A DNA stretch of 64,000 nucleotides from Bacteroidetes bacterium UBA4414 (GCA_002389765.1 DGQM01000010.1:33762-97761), one strand, 5' to 3'. Counted from the first letter of the stretch, positions 17,990 through 25,865 are shown. Notes: generated from the letters alone by a model not told the origin. Numbers and translations are program-made.

Positions 17990-20428
17990 ATGAGAGCCAT
18001 TCCTTTTATTGTTTGCATGTTGTTGTCTTCGCTTACCATATATGCCAAACCCGGCAACATCAATGGCAAAGTGAATGATAAGGATGGCAAACCTATAGAT
18101 GCCGCGAATGTTGTGCTGCTGAAGACAGATAACAAAACGTTGGTAAAAGCAGATTTATCTACAGAGAATGGGACGTTTGTATTTGATAACATGCCCGATG
18201 GTGAATATATACTGAAGATAACTGTGCCTGGCTACGAGGTGTATAGCTCTGAAGTGATAACAGTGCAAGGTGGCAACATTTCACTGCCCGATGTAAAACT
18301 TACTGCCAAAGCAGGTTCGCTGAAAGAAGTAACGGTGCGTACCCAGAAACCACTGATAGAAATAAAAGCAGACAAGTTGGTGGTGAATGTAGAGAACAGC
18401 ATCATCAATGCAGGTTCTTCGGTGTTAGATGTTATTGGGCGCTCTCCCGGTGTGCGTGTAGATCAGAACGATAACATCAGCCTAAAAGGTAAATCGGGAG
18501 TGGAAGTAATGATAGATGGTAAACGCACTGTGCTGAGTGGTAGCGATTTGTCGAACATGCTCAAAGCAATGCCATCTGCAACTGTCGACCAGATTGAAAT
18601 TATCAGTAATCCTTCTTCCCGGTACGATGCTGCGGGTACTGCGGGTATCATCAATATCAAAACCAAACGCGACAAACGATTGGGCTTTAACGGCACTGCC
18701 AATGCTTCGTATGCGCAGGGTGTATATCCCAAAATGAATGGTGGCATCAGCCTGAACTACAGAGATAAGAAATGGTTGTTGACGGGTAGTTATAACTATG
18801 CCTACAAGCGTGGATTCAACCATCTGTTTTTGTATCGTTCGTTTTACGACAACAACGTATTTAAGAATGCATACGATCAGGATAATAACACCGTGTTCGA
18901 TATATACAGCCATGTAGCATCATTAGGTGCAGACTACACCATCAGCAAGAAAACAACGGTGGGTGTGATGCTGAATACAAGCCCATTGAATTTTGAGATA
19001 AATCGCCGCAGCTATTCACGAGTGTTGGATAGTAATAAAGGATTGCAATCTTATTTTATTACAGACAACATAGCGCACAATTCCAACTACAACTATTCAG
19101 TAAATGCCAATCTGCGACATACGTTTGATAGTACAGGTAAGCAACTGTCTGTAGATGCAGACTATAGCAATTATCATGCAAGGCGCCCGCAGGATTTTGT
19201 GACAAGGTATATCGACAGGACAGGTTCTGATTATCTGCCACGCTATTTGTTGGCTGGCGATTTGGATGCATGGACAACGATACGCTCTGTAAAGGCAGAC
19301 TATGTACACCCAGTTTCACAAACATTGCGCCTTGAAGCAGGTGTTAAATCGAGCTATGTAACACAGGATATCAATGCAGGTTTCTTTGATTACAGTACTG
19401 GCACGTATATATATGATTCTACAAAGAGCAATCATTTTATTTATAAAGAGAACATCAACGCAGCTTATGTAAATGCCAATAAAGACTGGACTGCATGGAG
19501 TGTGCAACTGGGGCTGCGTGTAGAGCAGACTGTTGCTAAGGGCGACCAGAAAGTATATAATCAAACCTTCGACAGAAACTATGCGCAGCTATTCCCAAGC
19601 TTCGCAGTGCAGCGACACGTTAATGCCAATAACGATTTTGGGCTCACGCTCAGCCGCCGTATCAACAGGCCCAACTATGAGCAGTTGAATCCATTCAAAA
19701 ACTACCTCGACCCAAGCACATATTCTTCGGGTTATCCATACCTGATGCCTGAGTTGACATATAACATAGAAGCATCGCACACATTCAAGCAACGCTTTAT
19801 TACGTCATTTATGTTCAGCTATCTGAAAGGCCCGATAACAGAAGTGATACAGCCAAGTGATGATACTACACAAAAACGGGTAACGGTGCAAACAAATAAA
19901 AACCTAACCAGTCAGTTGTTTTACGATTTGAGTGGTGCATACCAATTGCAGTATTTCAAATGGTGGTCGGGTAGCATCAACTTCAATTGTTACTATTCAA
20001 TATTCAGGGGTAACATCGCTAACTCAAACCTGAACACAGGCAGGCTGACGGCAGATATTAATGTGGCTAATAGTTTCTTGCTACCTAAGAACTGGTCTGC
20101 TGAGCTCAGCTTCTTTTACCAGACAAGCCAGCTACATGGCTACATGGTTATAGATCCGATATGGTCTTTGAATGCAGGTGTACAAAAACATCTGTTCGAT
20201 AAAAAACTCACAGTCAAATTGAACTGTTCAGATATTTTCTGGCGTAGCTATCCGCATGCCACTTCTGTGTACAAAGATTATGTAGAGCGTTTTACAGCAC
20301 AGCGAGAAACAAGGCAGCTAAGCCTGTCTGTTGTTTATCGTTTTGGTAAGCGTACGGTAGCGCCGGTACAAAGGCGCCGTGGTGGTGCGGAAGATGAGAA
20401 ACGCCGCGCAGGTTCTGGTAATGCTTAA
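17990..20428 (+). CDS. Outer-membrane beta-barrel protein with carboxypeptidase-regulatory-like domain
   Basis: 812 residues from the ATG at 17990 (signal peptide 'MRAIPFIVCMLLSSLTIYA'). The domain order is as in the paralogue at 9188: beta-sandwich 'GKVNDKDGKPIDAANVVLL' (about 25-100), plug-like 'DVIGRSPGVRVDQNDNISL' and 'SSRYDAAGTAGIINIKTK', then a barrel ending near 'LSLSVVYRFGKR'. A basic, low-complexity tail follows ('QRRRGGAEDEKRRAGSG'), which is unusual after a barrel. It is divergent from the sensor kinase gene (gap 17815-17989), so the kinase-regulator pair may control it; that is inference. Substrate unknown. Confidence 0.87.
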   Translation: MRAIPFIVCMLLSSLTIYAKPGNINGKVNDKDGKPIDAANVVLLKTDNKTLVKADLSTENGTFVFDNMPDGEYILKITVPGYEVYSSEVITVQGGNISLPDVKLTAKAGSLKEVTVRTQKPLIEIKADKLVVNVENSIINAGSSVLDVIGRSPGVRVDQNDNISLKGKSGVEVMIDGKRTVLSGSDLSNMLKAMPSATVDQIEIISNPSSRYDAAGTAGIINIKTKRDKRLGFNGTANASYAQGVYPKMNGGISLNYRDKKWLLTGSYNYAYKRGFNHLFLYRSFYDNNVFKNAYDQDNNTVFDIYSHVASLGADYTISKKTTVGVMLNTSPLNFEINRRSYSRVLDSNKGLQSYFITDNIAHNSNYNYSVNANLRHTFDSTGKQLSVDADYSNYHARRPQDFVTRYIDRTGSDYLPRYLLAGDLDAWTTIRSVKADYVHPVSQTLRLEAGVKSSYVTQDINAGFFDYSTGTYIYDSTKSNHFIYKENINAAYVNANKDWTAWSVQLGLRVEQTVAKGDQKVYNQTFDRNYAQLFPSFAVQRHVNANNDFGLTLSRRINRPNYEQLNPFKNYLDPSTYSSGYPYLMPELTYNIEASHTFKQRFITSFMFSYLKGPITEVIQPSDDTTQKRVTVQTNKNLTSQLFYDLSGAYQLQYFKWWSGSINFNCYYSIFRGNIANSNLNTGRLTADINVANSFLLPKNWSAELSFFYQTSQLHGYMVIDPIWSLNAGVQKHLFDKKLTVKLNCSDIFWRSYPHATSVYKDYVERFTAQRETRQLSLSVVYRFGKRTVAPVQRRRGGAEDEKRRAGSGNA

Positions 20429-20476
20429 TTGATCATAGCCCTGTCATCATGAGCCTAAGCTCATACAGTTGAAGTA

Positions 20477-20518
20477 AGCCCCTCGGTTCATATCCTGCAA
20501 ACAATTGTCCGAGGGGCT
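20477..20518. terminator. Hairpin terminator between convergent genes
   Basis: AGCCCCTCGG (20477-20486) pairs with CCGAGGGGCT (20509-20518) across a 22-base loop. CTTCTACTT follows on the plus strand and TTACTTC on the minus strand, so it may serve both the beta-barrel gene and the ACMSD gene. The T-runs are weak. Confidence 0.65.
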
Positions 20519-20525
20519 CTTCTAC

Positions 20526-21542
20526 TTATTTATTGAAATGGTTTTCCTGCAGCCCCATCCAGTCTATTGCATTTTTATACAGCAATTGTTCTGTTTGCGA
20601 AGCCGTAAAGCTTTCCATGCTTTCTATAAGTTTACCCGGGTGGTGTTCGCCCAGGGGGAAGGGGTAATCGCTACCCATACATACTTTGTCACTGCCCATT
20701 ACATCTACCACATATTGCAGTGCTTTAGGGTCGTGTACCAATGCATCTATCCAGAATTTACCCAGATAGTCGCGAGGATTCACGTTGTTATCTATCGCGC
20801 ACAAATCGGGGCGCACATTAAAGCCATGCTCTATCCTGCCAATGGTGAACGGGAATGAACCACCACCATGTGCAAATGCTACACGCAGTTTAGGGAAGCG
20901 TTCAAACACGCCACCGAATATCATAGAGGCAATAGCACGTGCAGTTTCAGCAGGCATACCTACCAGCCATGGCAGCCAGTATTTCTGCATATCGTTTTCG
21001 CCCATCATTTCCCACGGGTGCACAAATATGCAGCAGCCCAGTTCTTCAGCAGCTTTCCAGAATGGGTCAAAGAACGGATCACTCAAGTTTTTGCCATTGA
21101 TGTTAGAACCTATCTCTATGCCGGGCATTTTCAGTTCCGTCACGCAGCGCTCCATTTCTTTGATGGCAAAGTACATATCCTGCATAGGCACTGTACCCAA
21201 CCCAGCAAAGCGTGTAGGATTGTCTGCTACGCATTGTGCAATATGGTCGTTAAAGAAGCGCGATGTTTCGATGCCATGTTCAGGCTTTGCCCAGTAATTG
21301 AAGAGTACGGGAATGGTAGACAATACCTGTACGGTAACATCTGTCATGTCCATCTCTTTCATCCTTGCTTTCGGGTCCCAACAGTTTTCCTCTATCTCAC
21401 GAAAAACCTTGTCGCCCTTTATCATCTTCGCACAGCACGGCTTGTGATGCTCCAGCCTGATGAAGTCTCCATACCCGAATTTCTGAAACCAGTTCGGTAT
21501 GTTCTCCGGCATGATGTGCGTATGTATATCTATCTTTCTCAA
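20526..21542 (-). CDS. 2-amino-3-carboxymuconate-6-semialdehyde decarboxylase (ACMSD)
   Basis: Amidohydrolase-fold decarboxylase of the kynurenine/2-nitrobenzoate pathways. It removes CO2 from the unstable product of 3-hydroxyanthranilate and so diverts it from quinolinate. Metal ligands are visible: H7 and H9 in 'DIHTHI', H175 in 'FVHPWEM', D292 in 'GSDYPFPLGE', with catalytic H225 in 'AHGGGSFPF'. Length 338 is normal. The only start between the upstream stop and the metal motif is TTG at 21542, with AAGGA just upstream as ribosome binding site. It is second in an operon behind a 3-oxoadipyl-CoA-type thiolase (gap 25 bases), consistent with aromatic amino-acid breakdown. Confidence 0.93.
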   Translation of the reverse strand: MRKIDIHTHIMPENIPNWFQKFGYGDFIRLEHHKPCCAKMIKGDKVFREIEENCWDPKARMKEMDMTDVTVQVLSTIPVLFNYWAKPEHGIETSRFFNDHIAQCVADNPTRFAGLGTVPMQDMYFAIKEMERCVTELKMPGIEIGSNINGKNLSDPFFDPFWKAAEELGCCIFVHPWEMMGENDMQKYWLPWLVGMPAETARAIASMIFGGVFERFPKLRVAFAHGGGSFPFTIGRIEHGFNVRPDLCAIDNNVNPRDYLGKFWIDALVHDPKALQYVVDVMGSDKVCMGSDYPFPLGEHHPGKLIESMESFTASQTEQLLYKNAIDWMGLQENHFNK

Positions 21543-21567
21543 AGTCCTTAGTTATGTTGCTATAAAA

Positions 21568-22767
21568 TTACACCATTTCATAAATGATAGCAGAGCCTTG
21601 ACCTACACCTATACACATAGTAGCAAGGCCGTATTTGCCGCCACGGCGTTTCAGTTCGTGCAGCAGTGTAGTAGAGATGCGTGCACCGCTACAGCCCAAT
21701 GGGTGACCAATGGCAATAGCACCGCCATTCACGTTCACTTTCTCTGCATCCAGCCCCAGCTCTTGCATACAAGGGATGCCTTGTGCAGCAAATGCCTCGT
21801 TCAATTCTACAAGGTCAAGGTCTTTAGATTCCAGCCCTGCGCGTTGCAGTGCTTTGCGTGTAGCGGGCACAGGGCCTATACCCATGTAGGCAGGGTCTAC
21901 ACCCGCTATGGCCATGCTCTTGATTTTTGCTATCGGCTTTAGTCCATATTTTGCAACAGCTTCAGCACTTGCCAGTAGTAATGCAGAAGCACCATCGTTA
22001 ATGCCGCTAGAGTTGCCTGCTGTTACCGTACCATCTTTTTTGAAGGCAGGTTTCAGCGTTGCCATTTTCTCCAGTGTAGTTTCGCGTGGGTGCTCATCTG
22101 TATCAAACACAACAGTCTTGCCTTTGCCCAAGTCTATCGTCAGTGGTACTATCTCGTCTTTGAATTTGCCCGCAGCCTGTGCAGCAAAATATCGTTGCTG
22201 ACTACGCAGTCCGAATTCGTCTTGCGCCTCGCGGCTCACGTTATATTTAGCAGCTACGTTCTCTGCAGTTTCGCCCATGGTATATGGGTAGTTGCTTTCT
22301 TTATTAAACTTCTTGTTGATAAAGCGCCAGCCCATTGTTGTGTCAAACGTTTCTACATTACGGCTGTAGGCACTTTCTGCTTTGCCCGTTACAAACGGTG
22401 CTCGCGTCATGCTTTCTACACCACCTGCTATGTATATGTCACCATCGCCACACATAATAGCGCGAGATGCATCCATGATAGCCTGCAAACCTGATGCGCA
22501 AAGACGGTTTACAGTGCAACCACCAATCGTTTGCGGTAGCCCTGCCAGCAATACGGCCATACGCGCTACGTTGCGGTTGTCTTCACCCGCCTGATTGGCA
22601 GCACCTGCAATTACATCTTCTATTGCATTTACATCTACAGAAGGATTGCGCTCTACAATCGATTTAAGAACATGCGCCAGTAAATCATCTGGTCTTACTG
22701 TAGATAATGTGCCACCGTATTTACCTATCGGGGTTCTTACTGCATCTATGATATATACTTCTTTCAT
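21568..22767 (-). CDS. Acetyl-CoA acyltransferase, 3-oxoadipyl-CoA thiolase-like
   Basis: Thiolase of 399 residues, which cleaves a 3-oxoacyl-CoA with CoA. The nucleophile is C90 in 'CTVNRLCASGL'. The C-terminal motifs are 'GGAIAIGHPLGCSGAR' (His) and 'CIGVGQGSAI' (acid/base Cys). The stretches 'AANQAGEDNRNVARMA' and 'GGVESMTRAPFVTGKAESA' are closer to PcaF/PaaJ than to fatty-acid FadA, so 3-oxoadipyl-CoA is a likely substrate. General beta-ketothiolase activity cannot be excluded. First gene of the operon with ACMSD. A 31-bp repeat arm lies 16 bases upstream of its start, in its 5' leader. Confidence 0.9.
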   Translation of the reverse strand: MKEVYIIDAVRTPIGKYGGTLSTVRPDDLLAHVLKSIVERNPSVDVNAIEDVIAGAANQAGEDNRNVARMAVLLAGLPQTIGGCTVNRLCASGLQAIMDASRAIMCGDGDIYIAGGVESMTRAPFVTGKAESAYSRNVETFDTTMGWRFINKKFNKESNYPYTMGETAENVAAKYNVSREAQDEFGLRSQQRYFAAQAAGKFKDEIVPLTIDLGKGKTVVFDTDEHPRETTLEKMATLKPAFKKDGTVTAGNSSGINDGASALLLASAEAVAKYGLKPIAKIKSMAIAGVDPAYMGIGPVPATRKALQRAGLESKDLDLVELNEAFAAQGIPCMQELGLDAEKVNVNGGAIAIGHPLGCSGARISTTLLHELKRRGGKYGLATMCIGVGQGSAIIYEMV

Positions 22768-22782
22768 ATGATTTTAAATTAG

Positions 22783-22813
22783 GCTGATTAGCATATTAGC
22801 TAATTAGCTGATT
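22783..22813. repeat. 31-bp inverted-repeat arm, left side of the four-helix-bundle cassette
   Basis: Reads GCTGATTAGC, eight variable bases, TAATTAGCTGATT. It matches the reverse complement of the arm at 23181-23211 at 27 of 31 positions. The arm supplies the stop codon (22804-22806) of the gene it flanks. Confidence 0.85.
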
Positions 22814-23172
22814 GTTTTATTGTTTTTTGATGTTGCAATTATTTTGTTTAGAACTCTGCATATTGATTGTACTTGTTCAAGTAGTTTTCCGGCGTCAGGT
22901 AATGAGGTAGAAGCATTACAAACTTCAAAATAAAATTCTAATTCATCTGCTTCTTTTGCTGCAATTTTCATTTTATGAACAAAGTCTGCTTTGCTTTCAG
23001 CATTCTGTGCTTCTTTTATGTTTGCGCCAACTGATAATGAAGCTCTCATTATCTGGTTTGCTAAAGACCATTTTTTAAGGTCTTCGAGTTTTGAACAAAA
23101 TGCAATACTGTCAACAGCTAAACTAAATGATAGCTGAATAATCAGATTGTCTTTTTTGTAGTCACTTTGCAT
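22804..23172 (-). CDS. Four-helix-bundle protein (IVS/S23 family)
   Basis: 122 residues, all helical. 'LSFSLAVDSIAFCSKLEDL', 'ANQIMRASLSVGANIKEAQ' and 'FVHKMKIAAKEADELEFYF' are the conserved blocks of the four-helix-bundle proteins first seen in intervening sequences of 23S rRNA genes, and related to the Avd accessory protein of diversity-generating retroelements. The function of stand-alone members is unknown. No rRNA or reverse transcriptase is near. The gene sits as a self-contained unit of about 430 bp between two 31-bp inverted repeats, inserted between the trans-sulfuration gene and the thiolase. This looks like a small mobile cassette, though no transposase is present. Confidence 0.88.
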   Translation of the reverse strand: MQSDYKKDNLIIQLSFSLAVDSIAFCSKLEDLKKWSLANQIMRASLSVGANIKEAQNAESKADFVHKMKIAAKEADELEFYFEVCNASTSLPDAGKLLEQVQSICRVLNKIIATSKNNKTIS

Positions 23173-23180
23173 AATAAAGT

Positions 23181-23211
23181 AATCAGCTAATTAGCATATC
23201 AGCTAATCAGC
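23181..23211. repeat. 31-bp inverted-repeat arm, right side of the four-helix-bundle cassette
   Basis: AATCAGCTAATTA, eight variable bases, GCTAATCAGC. It pairs with the arm at 22783-22813. Its last five bases overlap and supply the TGA stop codon (23207-23209) of the trans-sulfuration enzyme gene. Confidence 0.85.
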
Positions 23212-24430
23212 TTAATGCCTGCTGTAAGTCGTTAATAATGTCTTCCACTGTTTCTATGCCTACGCTCATGCGTATCAAACCATCAGTAATGCCGAATTTG
23301 ATTCTGTCTTCGGGTTTTACTCCTACGTGTGTAGTAGATGCGGGATGCGATATCAGCGTATCGCATGTGCCGAGTGATACAGCACTGATGCAAAGTTTTA
23401 GTTTGTTGATGAATTGTGTGCCTGCATCAAAACCACCTTTCAGTTCAAAGCTCAGCATAGCACCTGCATGCTTCATTTGCCTCATAGCAATGGCATGGTC
23501 GGGGTGAGAAGCAAGGCCCAGATAATTAACCCTTGCTACCGCAGGGTGTTGCTCCAGAAACTGCGCTACTTTCTCTGCATTGCTGCAATGCCTTTCCATG
23601 CGCAGTGCAAATGTGCGCAGTCCGTTGTTCAGTAAAAATGCTTCAAACGAATTGCTGTTGGCACCCAGCAGCCTGTGCGTTTTGGTAACAACAGTTTTCA
23701 TCTTATTTACATCGCGCCCCACCAAAACACCACCCACAGCTGTGCCGTGCCCGTTCAGGAATTTGGTAGTAGAGTGCATGATGAAATCTACACCGTATTT
23801 AAATGGCTGTTGCAGGTAGGGCGTAGCAAAAGTATTGTCTGCACATACTATCAGGTTGTTGGCCTTGCCGATAGCTGTCAGGGCTTCCATATCTACACAT
23901 TGCAGGGTAGGGTTGGCAGGTGTTTCTATATACATCAGCTTGATGCTGCTGTCTGCTTTAATAGCTGCCGCTACTGCTGCGGTATCGTGAAAGTCGATGA
24001 TTGTTACGTTTATATGCAGGTTGGGCAATATCTTATCTATCATCTCCTGCGTGCCACCATACAATGATTGATGGGTGATGATGGTATCGCCTGCTTTTAC
24101 ATTTGCCAGCAGCATGGTAGTAATGGCTGCCATGCCCGATGCATGCAGTATAGCTCTTGCCTGCATAGGGTTGCCATGCTCATCTTGCAGTCCGTAGGTT
24201 TCCAGCAGGGCTATTTTATCTTCTACTTCTGTAGTAGTAGGGCTACCGAAGCGGCCGTATATATACCCCTGTTCTTCGCCTTTGAAGATGGCAATGCCTT
24301 GTTCTGCGCTATCGAAAGTATAAGTGCTGGTTGCATAAATGGGCGTAAGATGAGCCCTGTTGTTTTCCGCTTTGTGTCCGCCATGTATGCACAGGGTATC
24401 AAAGCCTTTTGAATTATTTGCGTCGCTCAT
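23207..24430 (-). CDS. Trans-sulfuration enzyme (cystathionine gamma-synthase / methionine gamma-lyase family)
   Basis: PLP enzyme of the Cys/Met metabolism family, 407 residues from 'MSDANNSKGFDTLCIHGG'. 'TPIYATSTYTF', 'YIYGRFGSPTT' and the PLP-lysine motif 'IMHSTTKFLNGHG' are visible, as is 'LISHPASTTH' near the C-terminus. Methionine gamma-lyases have a YGC(T) cysteine after the substrate tyrosine; here the text is 'SLYGGTQ', so a gamma-synthase or cystathionine lyase role is at least as likely. The start at 24430 was chosen because the -7 element TACCTTTG lies just upstream. Divergent from the dinB-like gene. Confidence 0.88.
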   Translation of the reverse strand: MSDANNSKGFDTLCIHGGHKAENNRAHLTPIYATSTYTFDSAEQGIAIFKGEEQGYIYGRFGSPTTTEVEDKIALLETYGLQDEHGNPMQARAILHASGMAAITTMLLANVKAGDTIITHQSLYGGTQEMIDKILPNLHINVTIIDFHDTAAVAAAIKADSSIKLMYIETPANPTLQCVDMEALTAIGKANNLIVCADNTFATPYLQQPFKYGVDFIMHSTTKFLNGHGTAVGGVLVGRDVNKMKTVVTKTHRLLGANSNSFEAFLLNNGLRTFALRMERHCSNAEKVAQFLEQHPAVARVNYLGLASHPDHAIAMRQMKHAGAMLSFELKGGFDAGTQFINKLKLCISAVSLGTCDTLISHPASTTHVGVKPEDRIKFGITDGLIRMSVGIETVEDIINDLQQALS

Positions 24431-24442
24431 TGAGAGGATCAT

Positions 24443-24450
24443 TAATTTTG
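24443..24450 (+). promoter_or_regulatory. -7 element of the DinB-family gene
   Basis: TAATTTTG, exact TAnnTTTG match. A TTTG lies at 24417-24420, 22 bases upstream (consensus 19), so the promoter is probable but not ideal. The ATG is at 24474. Confidence 0.5.
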
Positions 24451-24455
24451 CCCTG

Positions 24456-24463
24456 CAAAGGTA
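24456..24463 (-). promoter_or_regulatory. -7 element of the trans-sulfuration gene
   Basis: TACCTTTG on the minus strand, 25 bases before the start codon at 24430. It overlaps the promoter region of the divergent DinB gene, so the two promoters are packed back to back. Confidence 0.55.
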
Positions 24464-24473
24464 CATTTATAGT

Positions 24474-24968
24474 ATGAAACAGACCTTATTACAATTTGCA
24501 CAATATAATCTGTGGGCAAACAAGCTGATGCTCGATGCCATTCTGCAATTGACGCCCGAACAGCTGGATATGACCATTACCAGCAGTTTCGATAGCATAC
24601 GCAAAACCATAATGCACACCTATGCAGCTGAGTATGTATGGCTGCAGCGCCTGCAATTGGCAGAGCATCCTGTTTGGGTGGGCAACGATACGGATAAGAG
24701 CATTGAGGAAGTGTGCAAGCATTGGCTGCAGGTTAGCGAGGCGCTATTGGCATTTGTAGAAAAACAGTTTGATGACCGCGCGCTGGAACACGTGGTGCAA
24801 TATCAGAATCTGCAACAGGTGCAATTCAAAACACCTGTATTCGAGGTGCTGACGCATTTGTTCAATCACGCCACTTACCACAGAGGGCAGTTGGTTACTA
24901 TGCTGCGTAAAGCGGGTGTTACCAAAGTGCCCGGTACCGACTATATAATCTGGTGCAGAACAAAATAG
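24474..24968 (+). CDS. DinB-family protein
   Basis: 164 residues, four-helix bundle of the DinB/YfiT superfamily of putative metal-dependent enzymes. Family features: 'FAQYNLWANKLML' at the start, 'IMHTYAAEYVWLQRL' (H of the first helix pair), and 'LTHLFNHATYHRGQLVTMLRKAG' with the HxxxHRGQ metal pattern. Members often transfer thiols or sugars, but no activity can be given for this one. The start is ATG 24474; the longer upstream frame would run through the promoter region. Convergent with the next gene, two bases apart. Confidence 0.88.
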   Translation: MKQTLLQFAQYNLWANKLMLDAILQLTPEQLDMTITSSFDSIRKTIMHTYAAEYVWLQRLQLAEHPVWVGNDTDKSIEEVCKHWLQVSEALLAFVEKQFDDRALEHVVQYQNLQQVQFKTPVFEVLTHLFNHATYHRGQLVTMLRKAGVTKVPGTDYIIWCRTK

Positions 24969-24970
24969 TG

Positions 24971-25660
24971 CTAATAATACCGTTCCTTCATCAGTGGTAT
25001 GTTTATCTGGTAGGTAATCAGTAGTTGTAATAGTTTGCCCTGTAAGGCATAGGTGCCATTCTTGTTGATGCCTTCGATGCCATACTTTACAGGTTCAGGA
25101 AAAATGTCTGTAGGTGTGTACAAGCCTCTTACATTGATGGCAGATTTTCCTATCATTCTGAAACTGTATTCAAACCCTGCACCGCATACAGCTACAAAAT
25201 GCATGCTGTTATAGTCTGTTTGTATGCCTACATAACCAACAGGTACCTTCTCTTCCATACTGCTGAAGTCGTAAAAGCCCACGCCCAATTGTATATAGGG
25301 CATAAAGCTCTGGTCTTCGTCTATCTCTATATACAAACCGCTGCCAATGGTCATCAGCGAGCGTACCTGTTCATAATAAAACTGCTGTGTGTTGGGCGAT
25401 TTTACAGGCATATTAAACCGCGACAAGCCTAATGTAAAGTCAACCATCAGATTGAACTTCTGTGCTGTATAGTAGCGCAGCCCTGCAATGAATTGCGGTG
25501 AGAGTAACACCCGCCTGTTCAGCTTATCGGGCATTACATCTTTATTGCGTATAAATGCGTCATACCCTATACCACCACCCAGATAGGTACTTAGCGACTG
25601 GGCACGCGGTTTGGTATTCATTAAAAGACAAGTAAGCAAAAGAGCACACAATTTCCGCAT
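24971..25660 (-). CDS. Small outer-membrane beta-barrel protein
   Basis: 229 residues. A signal peptide ('MRKLCALLLTCLLMNTKPRAQ') is followed by amphipathic strands ('RRVLLSPQFIAGLRYYTA', 'FMPYIQLGVGFYDFSS', 'FVAVCGAGFEYSFRM'), the pattern of an eight-stranded barrel of the PorT/OmpA-like type. No specific family can be named. The 227-base gap upstream carries the phhA leader on the other strand. Confidence 0.7.
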   Translation of the reverse strand: MRKLCALLLTCLLMNTKPRAQSLSTYLGGGIGYDAFIRNKDVMPDKLNRRVLLSPQFIAGLRYYTAQKFNLMVDFTLGLSRFNMPVKSPNTQQFYYEQVRSLMTIGSGLYIEIDEDQSFMPYIQLGVGFYDFSSMEEKVPVGYVGIQTDYNSMHFVAVCGAGFEYSFRMIGKSAINVRGLYTPTDIFPEPVKYGIEGINKNGTYALQGKLLQLLITYQINIPLMKERYY

Positions 25661-25681
25661 ACAGGATAAACGTACACAGTC

Positions 25682-25697
25682 TTGTAATATTTTACAA
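25682..25697 (+). promoter_or_regulatory. Palindrome upstream of the phhA leader, possible operator
   Basis: TTGTAA-TATT-TTACAA, a perfect 6-bp inverted repeat, 23 bases before the leader-peptide ATG. A second palindrome, GTTTAT-TT-ATAAAC, lies at 25703-25716. The first resembles the TGTAAA-N6-TTTACA core of TyrR boxes but has a shorter spacer, and TyrR is not expected in Bacteroidota. A role as operator is only a suggestion. Confidence 0.35.
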
Positions 25698-25720
25698 CGC
25701 CTGTTTATTTATAAACTGAA

Positions 25721-25807
25721 ATGACTAATATTGTAGCAGTGGCAACACAACACAACATACTGGCTAACGCATATTATTACTATTCCACACGATATTGTTC
25801 GGAATAG
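25721..25807 (+). CDS. Tyrosine-rich leader peptide of the phhA attenuator
   Basis: An ORF of 28 codons (ATG 25721, TAG 25805-25807). The C-terminal half reads ANAYYYYSTRYCSE. Four consecutive tyrosine codons (TAT TAT TAC TAT, 25772-25783) and a fifth at 25793 make 18 percent of the peptide tyrosine; there is no Phe or Trp. The next gene makes tyrosine from phenylalanine. The last Tyr codon of the run lies in segment 1 of a set of alternative RNA hairpins. The peptide itself probably has no function; translation of it senses charged tRNA-Tyr. No strong ribosome binding site is visible, as is normal in this phylum. Confidence 0.85.
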   Translation: MTNIVAVATQHNILANAYYYYSTRYCSE

Positions 25808-25865
25808 CGGTTTCATGTACATGATATTTTAAGCACCCGGTTCCGAGCAGGAACCGGGTTTTTTT
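25780..25865 (+). promoter_or_regulatory. Ribosome-mediated transcription attenuator of phhA
   Basis: Three competing pairings can be read. 1:2 is CTATTCC (25780-25786) with GGAATAG (25801-25807), seven pairs. 2:3 is TTCGGAAT (25798-25805) with GTTCCGAG (25840-25847), eight pairs including two G-U. 3:4 is the terminator, ACCCGGTTCC (25835-25844) with GGAACCGGGT (25850-25859). A ribosome stalled at the Tyr run covers segment 1, freeing segment 2 to pair with 3 and block the terminator. A ribosome reaching the stop codon, which lies in segment 2, lets 3:4 form. This is the trp/his-type logic, predicted to raise phhA expression when tyrosine is scarce. Confidence 0.82.
25835..25865 (+). terminator. 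Attenuator terminator in the phhA leader
   Basis: A 10-bp perfect stem, loop GAGCA, then six T residues, ending 22 bases before the phhA ATG. No other plus-strand gene lies upstream that it could end, except the leader ORF. Confidence 0.9.

Noticed and set aside
22804..23172. Four-helix-bundle gene as the Avd component of a diversity-generating retroelement
   Set aside because: No reverse transcriptase, template repeat or variable repeat is present in the window.
25682..25697. True TyrR box before phhA
   Set aside because: The spacer is four bases instead of six and the flanking bases differ; kept only as a possible operator of unknown protein.
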